From JANYLN01 sp041687575 (GTDB lineage Bacteria; Planctomycetota; Phycisphaerae; UBA1845; JANYLN01), in NCBI GenBank assembly GCA_041687575.1, contig JAWLBS010000001.1, positions 1 through 64,000 on the forward strand: a stretch of 64,000 nucleotides of DNA, written 5' to 3'. The position numbers and the translations under genes were made by a program. Shown one piece after another: positions 34,490 to 43,198 of the stretch (position 1 is its first letter; the number at the start of each line of letters is the position of its first letter). Below the pieces are notes generated by a model. The model had not been told where the DNA came from, searched no databases, and saw nothing but the letters and a program-made list of their open reading frames with translations.

Positions 34490-34697
34490 CCGAGGGACTA
34501 CCGCGACCTCGCGGTCGCGGCTCTTTCCCTTGCTTACGCCCTGTCCGCAGGATGTGGACATCTCTCGCATCCGGACGACTCCCTCGCTTACGCTTCGGGC
34601 TCCTTCCCGCTCGTCTGTGGGTGCGCTGCTCATGGTGTGGATTCCGTGGCCGCCGGCGCGGCCCGCCCTGCATGGTGGCGTCTGCACCGGCACGCCG
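34490..34697 (+). repeat. Repeat block related to 8280-8400 and 38150-38290
   Basis: Contains 'GCGGTCGCGGCTC', 'CAGGATGTGGACA' and 'CGCTTCGGGCTCCTTCCCGC', in the same order as the block at 38155-38260 and inverted relative to the block at 8280-8400. No gene. Confidence 0.6.
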
Positions 34698-36188
34698 CTA
34701 CTTCGGTCGCGTCGCCTGCTCCATGTCCAGCCCGGTGTTGTAGTCGAGCTGCCGCGGCTCGTACTCCTCGTTCTCACGCTGGCGGGTCATGCCGGTGTAG
34801 TCCCAGGTCGCCGGCCGCGCGTCGCGCCGCCAGGGGCGCCGCTCCCAGTAGTAGCCGCGGAACGGGTCACGCGTCCGGTTCATCCACTCCAGTATTTTGT
34901 CATGCAGGCCGTCGCGTACCGACCGGCACTCGGGGGCGTCGATCCGGTTGGTCATCTCGGCCGGGTCGCTCGCCAGGTCGTACAGCTCGTCGCCGGCCAG
35001 CAGGTTGATCGAGAGCTTGTACCGCCCGTCCATCGCGCAGCGCAGCGGCTGGAAACCCCCGAACCCGTCGTGGTCGATCTCGTAGCGGTTGAATTCCATG
35101 AAAATGGTATCGTTCACCCTGGCGTCCGGGTCGGCGAAGGCGGGCAGCATGCTCCGCCCCTCGAGGATCTTCGGGATTGCCAGCCCGAACGACTCCAGGA
35201 TCGACGGCACCACGTCGATGTGCGAGGCGACATGCGGGTTAACCGTCCCGGCCGGCGTGCGCCCGGGCCAGCGGACGATCAGCGGGATCCGCGCGATCTC
35301 GTCGAAGACCGCCGGCCCCTTGCCCCCGATCCGGTGCGAGCCCAGGGCATCGCCGTGGTCGGAGGTGTACAGCACCATCGCATCGGGGCAGTGCTTGTCG
35401 ATCGCGTCGAGCACCCGGCCGATCTGGTGGTCGACGAAGGTGTTGCAGCCGAAGAATTCCGGCCGGCGGATCCGCGTGCCCTGCGTGTCCCTCTGCAGGT
35501 TGCCGCCCGCCCAGGCCCGCAGGTGTTCGGGCTTGTCCTCCAGCGAGTCGTGCACGTTCGGCGAGACGGGGAACTCGTAGTCGGCGTACATGTCGTAGTA
35601 CTGCTTCGGGCACAAAAACGGCCCGTGCGGCTCGTCGTAGGAGAGCACCAGCAGGAAGTCTTCGTGCCGGTAACGGTTCAAAAAGTCGATCGCCCGGTCG
35701 CTGCAGCGATGCCCGTATGTGAACGCCTCGGGCACGTCCTCCTGAATCGTCGAAACCTTGCGGCTGCGGACCCGCTCGGCCGGCGAGAGCTCCTCGAGGT
35801 AGCGCCGCATGTCGTACCAGTACGCGTCGTCCCAGCCGTCGGGGCACCGCCCCAGCCCGAAGTAGTCCCCGCCGTCGAGGTGCCACTTGCCGATGTATCC
35901 AGTCCGCACGCCGCTGTCGCGCAGCCGCTGCCCGACCGTCTTGACGTTCTCGCCCAGGGGCATGCTGTTGCCCCACGAACCGTTGGAATGCGGCCACGTC
36001 CCTGTAAACAGCGCCGCCCGCGCCGGCCCGCACACCGGCTGGCATGTGTAGGCCCGCTCGAACCGCATCCCCTCGCCCGCCAGGCGGTCGAGGTTCGGCG
36101 TTTGCAGCCCCGTCCGGCGATAGCAGTTGATCATGTCCCAGCGCTGCGTATCCGTCATGACCAATACGACTTGCCTGCGGTCCGGCAC
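34698..36188 (-). CDS. Sulfatase (formylglycine type)
   Basis: A 496-residue arylsulfatase-family enzyme. The GTG start at 36188 has AGGAG seven bases upstream. 'VVLVMTDTQRWDMI' provides the N-terminal metal aspartate (D13). The modified cysteine is C53 in 'CGPARAALFTG', fitting C-x-P-x-R, so it needs a formylglycine-generating enzyme or anaerobic maturase; neither is in the window. 'GYIGKWHLDGGDYFG', 'SYDEPHGPF' and 'MVLYTSDHGDALGSHRI' complete the active site. No signal peptide is visible, unusual for planctomycete sulfatases. It removes sulfate esters, probably from algal or host glycans. An extended -10 (TGGTAGAAT) lies near 36281-36289. Confidence 0.92.
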   Translation of the reverse strand: MPDRRQVVLVMTDTQRWDMINCYRRTGLQTPNLDRLAGEGMRFERAYTCQPVCGPARAALFTGTWPHSNGSWGNSMPLGENVKTVGQRLRDSGVRTGYIGKWHLDGGDYFGLGRCPDGWDDAYWYDMRRYLEELSPAERVRSRKVSTIQEDVPEAFTYGHRCSDRAIDFLNRYRHEDFLLVLSYDEPHGPFLCPKQYYDMYADYEFPVSPNVHDSLEDKPEHLRAWAGGNLQRDTQGTRIRRPEFFGCNTFVDHQIGRVLDAIDKHCPDAMVLYTSDHGDALGSHRIGGKGPAVFDEIARIPLIVRWPGRTPAGTVNPHVASHIDVVPSILESFGLAIPKILEGRSMLPAFADPDARVNDTIFMEFNRYEIDHDGFGGFQPLRCAMDGRYKLSINLLAGDELYDLASDPAEMTNRIDAPECRSVRDGLHDKILEWMNRTRDPFRGYYWERRPWRRDARPATWDYTGMTRQRENEEYEPRQLDYNTGLDMEQATRPK

Positions 36189-36367
36189 GGTAATGCTCCT
36201 GTCGGTTGCACGCTGACGCGCTTGCGGTCCCTGATGTACGTGTCAGGCTTGCGGCGGCGCGACATCCTCTGACAGGCTGGATTCTACCACATTCCGCGCG
36301 CGGGGCACCACCGGCCGGCGCGACGGGTGGACGGGTCGCGCAGCTGACGGCAACATCAGGTTTGTAC

Positions 36368-36474
36368 GATGGTTACGGGAGAGAGGGCGGCTCGGCCGAG
36401 GGCGTGCAGGAATGCAGAACGGGTGGAAAAGAACGACTGATGACTGATGAAGATCTGACCCCCCGTCTTTGCGG
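36368..36474 (+). repeat. Direct repeat copy A (about 107 bases) upstream of HAF/PEP-CTERM gene
   Basis: Runs from 'GATGGTTACGGG' to 'CCGTCTTTGC'. Copy B at 37850-37955 matches over the whole length with about eight differences and one indel. Shared core: 'GAACGACTGATGACTGATGA'. Confidence 0.85.
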
Positions 36475-36516
36475 TGACTCCCCATCTTTTTTTTGGATTT
36501 CATATCCTTTTTGCGC

Positions 36517-36548
36517 TTGTACCCCCCCCCCCCCCCACTTGGTATAAT
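36517..36548 (+). promoter_or_regulatory. Promoter with poly-C spacer, possible phase-variable switch
   Basis: TTGTAC (36517-36522) and a perfect TATAAT (36543-36548) are separated by 20 bases, 14 of them part of a run of 15 C (36522-36536). Loss of three C would give the 17-base optimum. Homopolymers in promoter spacers are a known phase-variation device in other bacteria. The promoter faces the HAF/PEP-CTERM gene at 36735. Confidence 0.55.
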
Positions 36549-36734
36549 TACCGTGTCTCATCGCGATCTTGTCGTATACCGCCTCATATTTGCGCGGCCG
36601 CTCCGCCGGTGAGCGGTCGCTTGTGCGCGTGATCCAGGGTTCGGGCTCTGCGCGGGTTGGCCGACGCGAACCCGGACCAGCAGTTCTTCGGCAATGGCAC
36701 GGGGATCCCTCCCCGGGCCGCAAGGAGGTGCATC

Positions 36735-37799
36735 ATGAGATGGAGCAGGACACGGGCAGTCAGATGGATGGCAGCGGTGCTGGGGATCTGGCTGGCGACC
36801 CCGGCTGTGGCGGTAACGCAGTACACGTACGTGGAATTGCCCTCTCTGGGCGGGGGCAGCCGCGGGCTGGGCCTCAACGATGCCGGCCAGGTTGTGGGGG
36901 AGTCGTGGGCACAGGGGCAGAGCGATTCGCCGGTGCCGGTGATCTGGGACGGCGGGGTGCTCGCCGCGCTGCCGACGGGCAGCCATGCCGGCGGATCAGC
37001 CACCGCGATCAACGGCAACGGGACGATTGCCGGCTACCTGCGGACGGGGGACCAGGCCCCGGTGCCGGTCGTCTGGCGCAACGGGCAGATCGATACGTAT
37101 CTCGGTGCGGTCGGGGGTGTCGACACGGTGCCTGAAGCGATCAACGATAGCGGAGTGGTCGTGGGCACTGCGCAATCGAGCGATCCATACGGGCCCTCAA
37201 ATGCCCTGCGCTGGTCGCAAGGGGTGGCCCAAGATCTGGGGAACCTCGACTGGCCTTGGAGCGAGGCTCACGACGTCAACAGCGCCGGACAGATTGTCGG
37301 CTGGGCCAGATACTGGCCCTGGAATCCGGATGCGATGTATCTGCCGTGCCTGTGGGAGAACGGGACGATCCGGCAGCTCGATGTAAGTCCAGCTGTAGAT
37401 GGGTATGGTGGTGGGCAGGCCTGGGCAATCAACGAAGCAGGCCAGATCGTGGGCACCCTCAATGGCGCTGCGGTCTTTTGGGAGAACGGGCAGGCAACGC
37501 TCTTGACGGAGACAGGATTTGGGGCGGTCGCGCGGGACATCAATGACCTGGGGCAGATCGTGGGGGGGATTGGTTCAACAGCCGTCCTTTGGGAAGACGG
37601 CCAGGCCTACGATCTCCACGACCTTCTGGACCCCGCTCAGCCGCTTGCCAGGCAATTCATTGGCGCTATCGCTGTCAATAATGCCGGACAGATCCTCGTA
37701 AATGGCGTCAGTCGCAGCTACCTGCTGACTCCCGTCCCTGAGCCGGGCAGCCTAGCCTTGCTGGGCGCAGCCTGCGTTCTGTGGCGGCGCCGGCAGTGA
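36735..37799 (+). CDS. Secreted HAF-repeat protein with PEP-CTERM sorting signal
   Basis: A 354-residue exported protein. A signal peptide (about 1-26, '..LGIWLATPAVAV') is followed by repeated HAF-type units of about 45-60 residues, each with an 'AINdaGqIVG' element: 'LNDAGQVVGESW', 'INGNGTIAGYL', 'INDSGVVVGTA', 'VNSAGQIVGWA', 'INEAGQIVGTL', 'INDLGQIVGGI'. The C-terminus 'VPEPGSLALLGAACVLWRRRQ' split as PEP motif, helix and basic tail is a PEP-CTERM signal for exosortase processing. AAGGAGGT is an excellent ribosome site. It is probably a surface or extracellular-matrix protein. It is flanked by 107-bp direct repeats and has a poly-C promoter. Confidence 0.9.
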   Translation: MRWSRTRAVRWMAAVLGIWLATPAVAVTQYTYVELPSLGGGSRGLGLNDAGQVVGESWAQGQSDSPVPVIWDGGVLAALPTGSHAGGSATAINGNGTIAGYLRTGDQAPVPVVWRNGQIDTYLGAVGGVDTVPEAINDSGVVVGTAQSSDPYGPSNALRWSQGVAQDLGNLDWPWSEAHDVNSAGQIVGWARYWPWNPDAMYLPCLWENGTIRQLDVSPAVDGYGGGQAWAINEAGQIVGTLNGAAVFWENGQATLLTETGFGAVARDINDLGQIVGGIGSTAVLWEDGQAYDLHDLLDPAQPLARQFIGAIAVNNAGQILVNGVSRSYLLTPVPEPGSLALLGAACVLWRRRQ

Positions 37800-37849
37800 T
37801 AGACACGCCCGTCGTGCGCAATCCGCGAGGATATAGTCTGCTTTGTGTG

Positions 37850-37955
37850 ATGGTTATGGGCGAGAGGGCGGCTCCGCCGAGGGTGTGCAGGGATGCAGAA
37901 CGGGTGGGAAAGAACGACTGATGACTGATGAAGATCTGACCCCCGTCTTTGCCGA
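37850..37955 (+). repeat. Direct repeat copy B downstream of HAF/PEP-CTERM gene
   Basis: Same orientation as copy A at 36368-36474; about 92 percent identical by eye. It begins 51 bases after the stop codon. Confidence 0.85.
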
Positions 37956-38043
37956 ACATCCTGAGTATGCGTTCTGAGGCACAGGCTCTGGCGGACCTGA
38001 GGGATCCGTGTGCCCTTCCCTCGGTCTGCATCCGAGATTGGAC

Positions 38044-38079
38044 AGGCCCGCGGCAGGCATGACGCCCTGCCGCGGGCCT
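38044..38079. terminator. Strong hairpin in the intergenic region
   Basis: A 14-base perfect stem, AGGCCCGCGGCAGG/CCTGCCGCGGGCCT, with an 8-base loop, followed by GCCACCTTC rather than a T-run. It could be a terminator or another repeat. Confidence 0.45.
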
Positions 38080-38129
38080 GCCACCTTCAGAGTCCCAAAC
38101 GGGGCCGCCGGTATGATGCAGGAGGCGGG

Positions 38130-38311
38130 GCGTGTACTCGTCCGAAGATCTGGTGCGACCTCACGGTCGCGGCTCCTTCCCACAGGATGTGGACGCCATA
38201 CACCCTCAAAACGACAACGGCACCCTCGCTCACGCTTCGGGCTCCTTCCCGCTTGTCTTTGATCGCAACGCTTATCCGAGGGATTCCATGGTCACAAACA
38301 GCGTGACCATG
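38130..38311 (+). repeat. Repeat block with perfect CATGGTCAC inverted repeat
   Basis: Same element order as the block at 34490-34697. It ends in a perfect 9-bp inverted repeat, CATGGTCAC (38287-38295) and GTGACCATG (38303-38311), with a 7-base loop. No gene. Confidence 0.6.
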
Positions 38312-38389
38312 GTACCCGGCACCCGCCCACTGACCCCTGACCCCTGCCGTTACGACACCCGACACCCGAAACCCGACACCCGGAAACAG

Positions 38390-38419
38390 TTGCACACAAC
38401 CTCTGTTATCTGGTACTGT
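38390..38419 (+). promoter_or_regulatory. Putative promoter of the rhamnosidase gene
   Basis: TTGCAC (38390-38395), 18 bases, TACTGT (38414-38419). Confidence 0.45.
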
Positions 38420-38510
38420 TAAGGCAATCGAAGGACCGAATCAGTGACGGGGCCGTCGCACGTCCGGGATGTTCACCTTACGCGGCCCCGGGTTTGGCGA
38501 GGCCCTTGCC

Positions 38511-40817
38511 ATGGAACATGTCTGGACGGCACGCTGGATACAGGACCCGCGCTTCAGCGGGCTGGCGCCGCGGGACCTGCTGCACCCCGAGCACCAGCCG
38601 CGCGACCTGCCCGCCCACGAGCCCGGCCTGCGGAACGTGCACATGCTCGTCCGCAAGGAGTTCGACCTGCCCGAGCCGCCGGGACGGGCCGAACTGCTGA
38701 TTACGGCCGATGACTACTATTTGCTCTACATCAACGGCGAATTCGTCGGCCAGGGGCCGGCGCCCGCGTACCACTTCCGGTACAACGTCAACGCCTGGGA
38801 CGTTTCGGATCGGCTGACGGCCGGGCGCAACGTCATCGCGGTGCACGTGTACTACCAGGGCCTGCGCAACCGGGTGTGGAACAGCGCGGACTATCGGCAG
38901 GGAATGCTGGCGGAGCTGGTCGTCCGCACCGCCGCCGGCGGGCACGTGCTGGTCGCCTCGGACGCGACCTGGCGGATGCGGATCAGCGAGGCGTACCGGG
39001 CCGGGCCGATCATCGCTTACGACACGCAGTTCGCGGAGGACATCGACGGCCGGCTGCTGGAGCGCGGCTGGCAGCAGGCGGGGTTCGACGACGCGGCCTG
39101 GACCGCCCCGGCTGAGCGGGCGGTCGAGCAGACGGATTACACATTCGTGATGCAATCGACGCCGCCGCCAGCCGTGTACGACGTCGAGCCGGTGGAGGTC
39201 CGCCGCCTGGGGCAGGGGCGCTACCGGCTGGACTTCGGGCGGGAGATCACCGGGCGGCTGAAGGTGCGGGTGGCCGGGCCGGCGGGGCACCGCATCGAGG
39301 TGCGGTGCGGGGAGGAGCTCGAGCCGGACGGGTCGGTGCGGTACCGGATGCGGTGCAACTGCGATTACCAGGATTTCTACACCCTGGCGGGGGTGGACGG
39401 CGAGCAGGTCGAGTTCTTCGACTACAAGGCGTTTCGCTACGCCGAGGTGCTGGGCGCAGCCGGCGAGGTGGGGGCGGGCGATGTGCGGGCGATCGTGCGT
39501 CACTACCCGTGGCCGGACAGTGCCGCGACGCTGCGGACGAGCAACCCGGTGCTGGATGAGATCTGGGCGATCTGCGCCAATGGCGTGCGGTGCTGCTGCC
39601 AGGAGACGATCGTCGACTGCCCCAGCCGGGAAAAGGGGCAATACCTCAACGATGCGGCCGTCAGCGCGCACGCGCACATGCTGCTGACGGGCGACACCCG
39701 GCTGACGCGCAAGGCCCTGGCCGACGCCGCCGCCAGCGGGCGGTTCTGTCCGGGGCTGGCGGCGGTCGCGCCGGGCAGTTTCATGCAGGAGATCGCCGAG
39801 GCGAGCCTGCTGTGGCCGGTGCTGTTGCGGGAGTATTACCTGCACAGCGGGGACGAGGCGTTTCTGCGGGAGATGCTGCCGGTGCTGGACGGGCTGGTGC
39901 ACTACTTCCAGCGGCATGAGAACGAGGGGGGGCTGCTGGCGGACCTGCAGGAAAAGTGGAACCTTGTGGACTGGCCCGCCAATGCCCGGGACGGCTACGA
40001 CTTCGACCTGAGCCCGCGGACCGGCGGGCAGGGGTGCCAGTGCGTGCTCAACGGGCACTATTACAGGTTCCTGGAGGCGGTGGCGGACTGCCGGCTGGCG
40101 GCGGGGCTGGACGTGGCCCGCGCGTGGCAGCGCCGCCGGGCGGCGTTCACCGAGGCGTTCACGCGGACGTTTCAGGACTCCCGGACGGGCCTGTTCGTCG
40201 ATGCGGTCGGCAGCAACCACTCGTCGCTGCACGCCAATGCGATGGCGCTGTGCGCGGGGCTGGTCTCGCCGGCGGCGCTGCCGGCCGTATTGTCACTGCT
40301 GCAGGCGAAGGGGATGGCGTGCGGCGTGTGGTTTGCGAGCTTCCTGCTGCAGGGGCTGATCCAGGCGGGTCAGTCGGAGCTGGCGATCTACCTGATGACG
40401 CGGGACGACCCGCGGTCGTGGCAGAACATGCTCGGCGAGGACGCGACGGCGTGTTTCGAGGCGTGGGGCGTCGATCAGAAGTGGAACACGAGCCTGTGCC
40501 ACGCGTGGGCGGCTGGTCCGGTGGCGCTGCTGGTGGAGGGGATGCTGGGGGTGCAGCATGTGGAGGCGGGCTGGCGGGCGGTGCGGATCGAGCCGCGGAT
40601 GCCGCGGATGTTGCAGTCGGTGGCGCTGCAGTTGCCGCTGCCAGCCGGGACGCTGAACGTATCGTATTCGCGATCCGGGCGGCTGGAGATCTGCTCGGTG
40701 CACCTGCCGCGCGAGGTGCGGCTGGTCGAGCCGTCGCGGGGTCCGGGCTGCTGGCAGGTCCGCACGGCCGACGCGGCGCGGGGGGCCTGGCTGTTGGAGC
40801 GGACGCGGGTGCGGTGA
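38511..40817 (+). CDS. GH78-like alpha-L-rhamnosidase
   Basis: A 768-residue protein. The ATG at 38511 follows GAGG at a good distance and matches the family start ('WTARWIQDP'); an in-frame ATG at 38469 is possible. The N-terminal carbohydrate-binding-like beta-domain has 'LLITADDYYLLYINGEFVGQGPA' and 'NVNAWDVSDRLTAGRNVIAVHVYYQG'. A (alpha/alpha)6 barrel follows, with 'ETIVDCPSREKGQYLNDAA' corresponding to the GH78 DCPxRdE region and 'WNTSLCHAWAAGPVALLVEGMLG' near the C-terminus. It would remove terminal alpha-L-rhamnose from glycans. The general-acid Glu of the usual 'DCPQRDER' is part of a shortened motif here, so activity should be confirmed. No signal peptide seen. Confidence 0.85.
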   Translation: MEHVWTARWIQDPRFSGLAPRDLLHPEHQPRDLPAHEPGLRNVHMLVRKEFDLPEPPGRAELLITADDYYLLYINGEFVGQGPAPAYHFRYNVNAWDVSDRLTAGRNVIAVHVYYQGLRNRVWNSADYRQGMLAELVVRTAAGGHVLVASDATWRMRISEAYRAGPIIAYDTQFAEDIDGRLLERGWQQAGFDDAAWTAPAERAVEQTDYTFVMQSTPPPAVYDVEPVEVRRLGQGRYRLDFGREITGRLKVRVAGPAGHRIEVRCGEELEPDGSVRYRMRCNCDYQDFYTLAGVDGEQVEFFDYKAFRYAEVLGAAGEVGAGDVRAIVRHYPWPDSAATLRTSNPVLDEIWAICANGVRCCCQETIVDCPSREKGQYLNDAAVSAHAHMLLTGDTRLTRKALADAAASGRFCPGLAAVAPGSFMQEIAEASLLWPVLLREYYLHSGDEAFLREMLPVLDGLVHYFQRHENEGGLLADLQEKWNLVDWPANARDGYDFDLSPRTGGQGCQCVLNGHYYRFLEAVADCRLAAGLDVARAWQRRRAAFTEAFTRTFQDSRTGLFVDAVGSNHSSLHANAMALCAGLVSPAALPAVLSLLQAKGMACGVWFASFLLQGLIQAGQSELAIYLMTRDDPRSWQNMLGEDATACFEAWGVDQKWNTSLCHAWAAGPVALLVEGMLGVQHVEAGWRAVRIEPRMPRMLQSVALQLPLPAGTLNVSYSRSGRLEICSVHLPREVRLVEPSRGPGCWQVRTADAARGAWLLERTRVR

Positions 40818-40941
40818 AGGGGCGGGCGGCAATAGCGTGCATCCGCAGTCGCCCATGAACCTTCCGCTCGCCCGAAGGCATGAAGAGCAGGGACTCTTCG
40901 GAGCAGAAAGCAAGGGTGTCTGCTGACCAATGGTGTGAAAC
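40818..40941. other. Short region between rhamnosidase gene and tRNA-Val
   Basis: Downstream of both. A 7-bp stem-loop-like 'GGGACTCTTCGGAGCAG' is present near 40893, but no T-run. Nothing else was recognised. Confidence 0.3.
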
Positions 40942-41015
40942 TGGGCGATACTGGACTCGAACCAGTGACCTCACGGGTGTGATCCGTGCGCTCTAACCAA
41001 CTGAGCTAATCGCCC
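40942..41015 (-). tRNA. tRNA-Val (anticodon CAC)
   Basis: A complete cloverleaf on the minus strand: acceptor GGGCGAT/ATCGCCC with A73, D-arm GCTC..GAGC, anticodon stem CACGG/CCGTG with loop ATCACAC giving anticodon CAC, and T-arm ACTGGTTCGAGTCCAGT. It reads GUG. CCA is not encoded. Confidence 0.95.
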
Positions 41016-41030
41016 TTCGTTCGGGCAGCT

Positions 41031-41059
41031 ACTATAAGCGCACCCGGCACGCTTTTCAA
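41031..41059 (-). promoter_or_regulatory. Promoter of tRNA-Val
   Basis: Minus strand: TTGAAA (41059-41054), 17 bases, TATAGT (41036-41031). Confidence 0.75.
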
Positions 41060-41205
41060 CCTCCCTTGCGGCGCGACGTTGAATCCTTCAGCGCCACCGG
41101 CTACAACGGGTCGCCGGACCGAGCGACGGGGCGGGCCGCTGGCGGTGATGGTCGGGCGGCAACCCGGTTCGGCAGGCAAGGCCGCCATCCGGCGGGAAGG
41201 TCACA

Positions 41206-42819
41206 ATGCTCCAGTCCTGGATCCAGACATTTCGACGCAGCCGGCGGATCGCCGTGCCGGTCCACGTGCCGGCCCGCAAGTCCGGCATCGTCTCTCGGAC
41301 GATCGAGCTCCTGCCGGCCACGCTCGACCACGTGACTGAACTGCTTGTACCCCTGAGCATTGGGCCTGATCTGCCGGTTGAGGTGCTCGTTCGGGTCGGT
41401 GATCGGGTGGAGGCGGCCGCGGTCATCGGCCGGGCGGGCGCGAGTGCAGCGGCGGACTCCGATGGATCGGGGCGAGACGTTTCGCCCGATGGAACTGGTG
41501 CCGAGCGGGATTTCGAGGTCGGCCAGATAGCCGGTCAGCCCCCCGGGGATCGGGTCGGGATCCCCGTTTTCAGCCCTGCGGCGGGGGTTGTGGTGGGGAC
41601 CGCTCTTGTCGATTCGGAATTCGGCTGCGACATCCCGGCCGTGCGGTTGCGGGTGGAGGGGGCCGGCCTGCTGGTGGTCCCCTCGGCGGTGCCAGGCCAG
41701 AAGGGGGCGGCGGTCGAATCCGGCGGCGCAGCCGAGGATACGCCCGGTGGTCCGCCCGGCGATCCGGCGGGTGGGTCGAAGGCTGCCCCGGGCGGCAACG
41801 GGACGCAAGGCGAGTTATCGGACGACGGGCCAGGCCTGCGCGATGTTCTGGCCGAGATGGCCCGGCTGGAGGACCTGCCGGCTGCGCTGGACGAGCTGGG
41901 GGTGATCGCGGCGATCGGGGGGCGGTACGAGCCGCTGGGGCAGGTGCTGCGGCGGGTGGCGGGGCGGGTGAACCTCCTGCTGATCAACGCCTTGCAGAGC
42001 GAGCCGCGGCTGGGGTCCCACTCGCGGCTGACGATGGAGGCGACCGGGGCGATTGCCGCGGGGGCGCGGGCGATCCTGGCGTACCTGGGGCTGGCCAGGG
42101 CCACGCTGCTGGTCAGCGGCCCCCACGTGCAGGAGGACCTGCTGCGGCGCCGGCTGCGGCGGTCGCGGCTGCGGGTCGTGCCGGTGCGGACGACCTGGCC
42201 GGGCGGCGAGGACGCACTGGTCCTGCGGCGGCTGTACGGGCGGGGCTCGGGCGACGGGTCGCACGAGTGCGGGCATGGCGGATGCCTGGTCCTGCCGGCT
42301 GACGCGGTGTGGCGGGCGGGCCTGTCGCTGGTGCACCGCCGGCCGGTGACCTGCCAGGCGATCACCCTCGCCGGCGACTGTATGAAGCCCGGCAGCCAGC
42401 GGGTCTACATGGCGCCGGTAGGGCTGACGATCCGGGACCTGGTCGGTTGCCTGCAGCGTAGCGGCATGCTGCGGCGCGAGCCGCGGGTGATCCTGCTGGG
42501 CGGGCCGATGACCGGCACGAGCGTCGTCGACGCCAGCCGGGCCGTGGTCACCCGCGCGACGCAGGCGGTGCTGCTGATGGATCACAAGCCGCAGCGCCGC
42601 ACGACGGGGTGTGTGCGGTGCGGCTGGTGCATCTCCGGCTGCCCCGTGGGGATCGATCCGGTGGCGATCCTGGATGCGATCGAGGCCGGCCAGCGTGCGG
42701 CGGGGCGACTGGCGGCCCGCCGTTGCATCGAGTGCGGGGTGTGCAGCTACGTATGCCCGTCGCATCTGCCACTGGCGCAGGCGGCGCGGACGGCGCGGCG
42801 GCTCGGGGCGGGAAGATAG
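41206..42819 (+). CDS. RnfC-like iron-sulfur/SLBB protein (orphan)
   Basis: A 537-residue protein related to RnfC/PduS. An N-terminal barrel-sandwich region (to about residue 150) precedes a Gly/Pro/Ser-rich linker (about 165-210) and a central domain with 'LLLINALQSEPRLGSHSRL' and 'LVSGPHVQEDLLRRRLR'. An SLBB-like segment follows ('GSQRVYMAPVGLTIRDLV', 'VILLGGPMTGTSV'). Two ferredoxin motifs end the protein: 'CVRCGWCISGCP' and 'CIECGVCSYVCP', for two 4Fe-4S clusters. RnfC normally couples NADH oxidation to ferredoxin reduction, but no rnfDGEAB genes adjoin. The clear Gly-rich NADH loop was not recognised. GGGAAGG precedes the ATG. Confidence 0.82.
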   Translation: MLQSWIQTFRRSRRIAVPVHVPARKSGIVSRTIELLPATLDHVTELLVPLSIGPDLPVEVLVRVGDRVEAAAVIGRAGASAAADSDGSGRDVSPDGTGAERDFEVGQIAGQPPGDRVGIPVFSPAAGVVVGTALVDSEFGCDIPAVRLRVEGAGLLVVPSAVPGQKGAAVESGGAAEDTPGGPPGDPAGGSKAAPGGNGTQGELSDDGPGLRDVLAEMARLEDLPAALDELGVIAAIGGRYEPLGQVLRRVAGRVNLLLINALQSEPRLGSHSRLTMEATGAIAAGARAILAYLGLARATLLVSGPHVQEDLLRRRLRRSRLRVVPVRTTWPGGEDALVLRRLYGRGSGDGSHECGHGGCLVLPADAVWRAGLSLVHRRPVTCQAITLAGDCMKPGSQRVYMAPVGLTIRDLVGCLQRSGMLRREPRVILLGGPMTGTSVVDASRAVVTRATQAVLLMDHKPQRRTTGCVRCGWCISGCPVGIDPVAILDAIEAGQRAAGRLAARRCIECGVCSYVCPSHLPLAQAARTARRLGAGR

Positions 42820-43198
42820 TTGCCAGTGGATCCTTCGCGTTGCTCAGGATGACAGCAGAGGATCGCTCCAAGAGGCAGAGATCCTTCACTGCGTTCAGGA
42901 TGACAGCGTGTGGCGGGCGCCGTTCGACTCGCTTGGCTCGCTCACGGCCGGCAGCCCGCCCTACACGGTGGCATCGTCGCCAGCGGCATGGATTTGGTGG
43001 GCAGATAGCCCACCCTACAGCCCTGCCTCCTGCCGTTGTTGTCGTTCATCCGCGTTCAATCCGCGTTCATCCGTGGCTGAAATCGTCGTTGCTGTTGCCG
43101 TGGTTGTTGTCCCTGATCCCGCCCCCCCCCCAACCCGCTCATCCATCCACGGCCGATGCCGCCGTTTCATGTTGTCATGTTGTCACGGTGTCATATCC
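42820..43198. repeat. Intergenic repeat mosaic between convergent RnfC and PanE genes
   Basis: Two direct copies of the 'ATCCTTCGC..CTCAGGATGACAGC' element (42830-42860 and 42882-42906), then a long-form palindromic repeat (42911-42966) and an inverted 'CATCCGCGTTCAATCCGCG' element (43046-43080). A run of 10 C (43122-43131) and a 'CATGTTGTCA' tract follow. No gene. Confidence 0.8.

Noticed and set aside
36487..36494. Run of eight T upstream of the poly-C tract as a terminator
   Set aside because: No stable stem precedes it on the plus strand.
43122..43131. Second poly-C tract (10 C)
   Set aside because: It lies between two convergent gene ends with no matching -35 and -10, so no promoter role is suggested.
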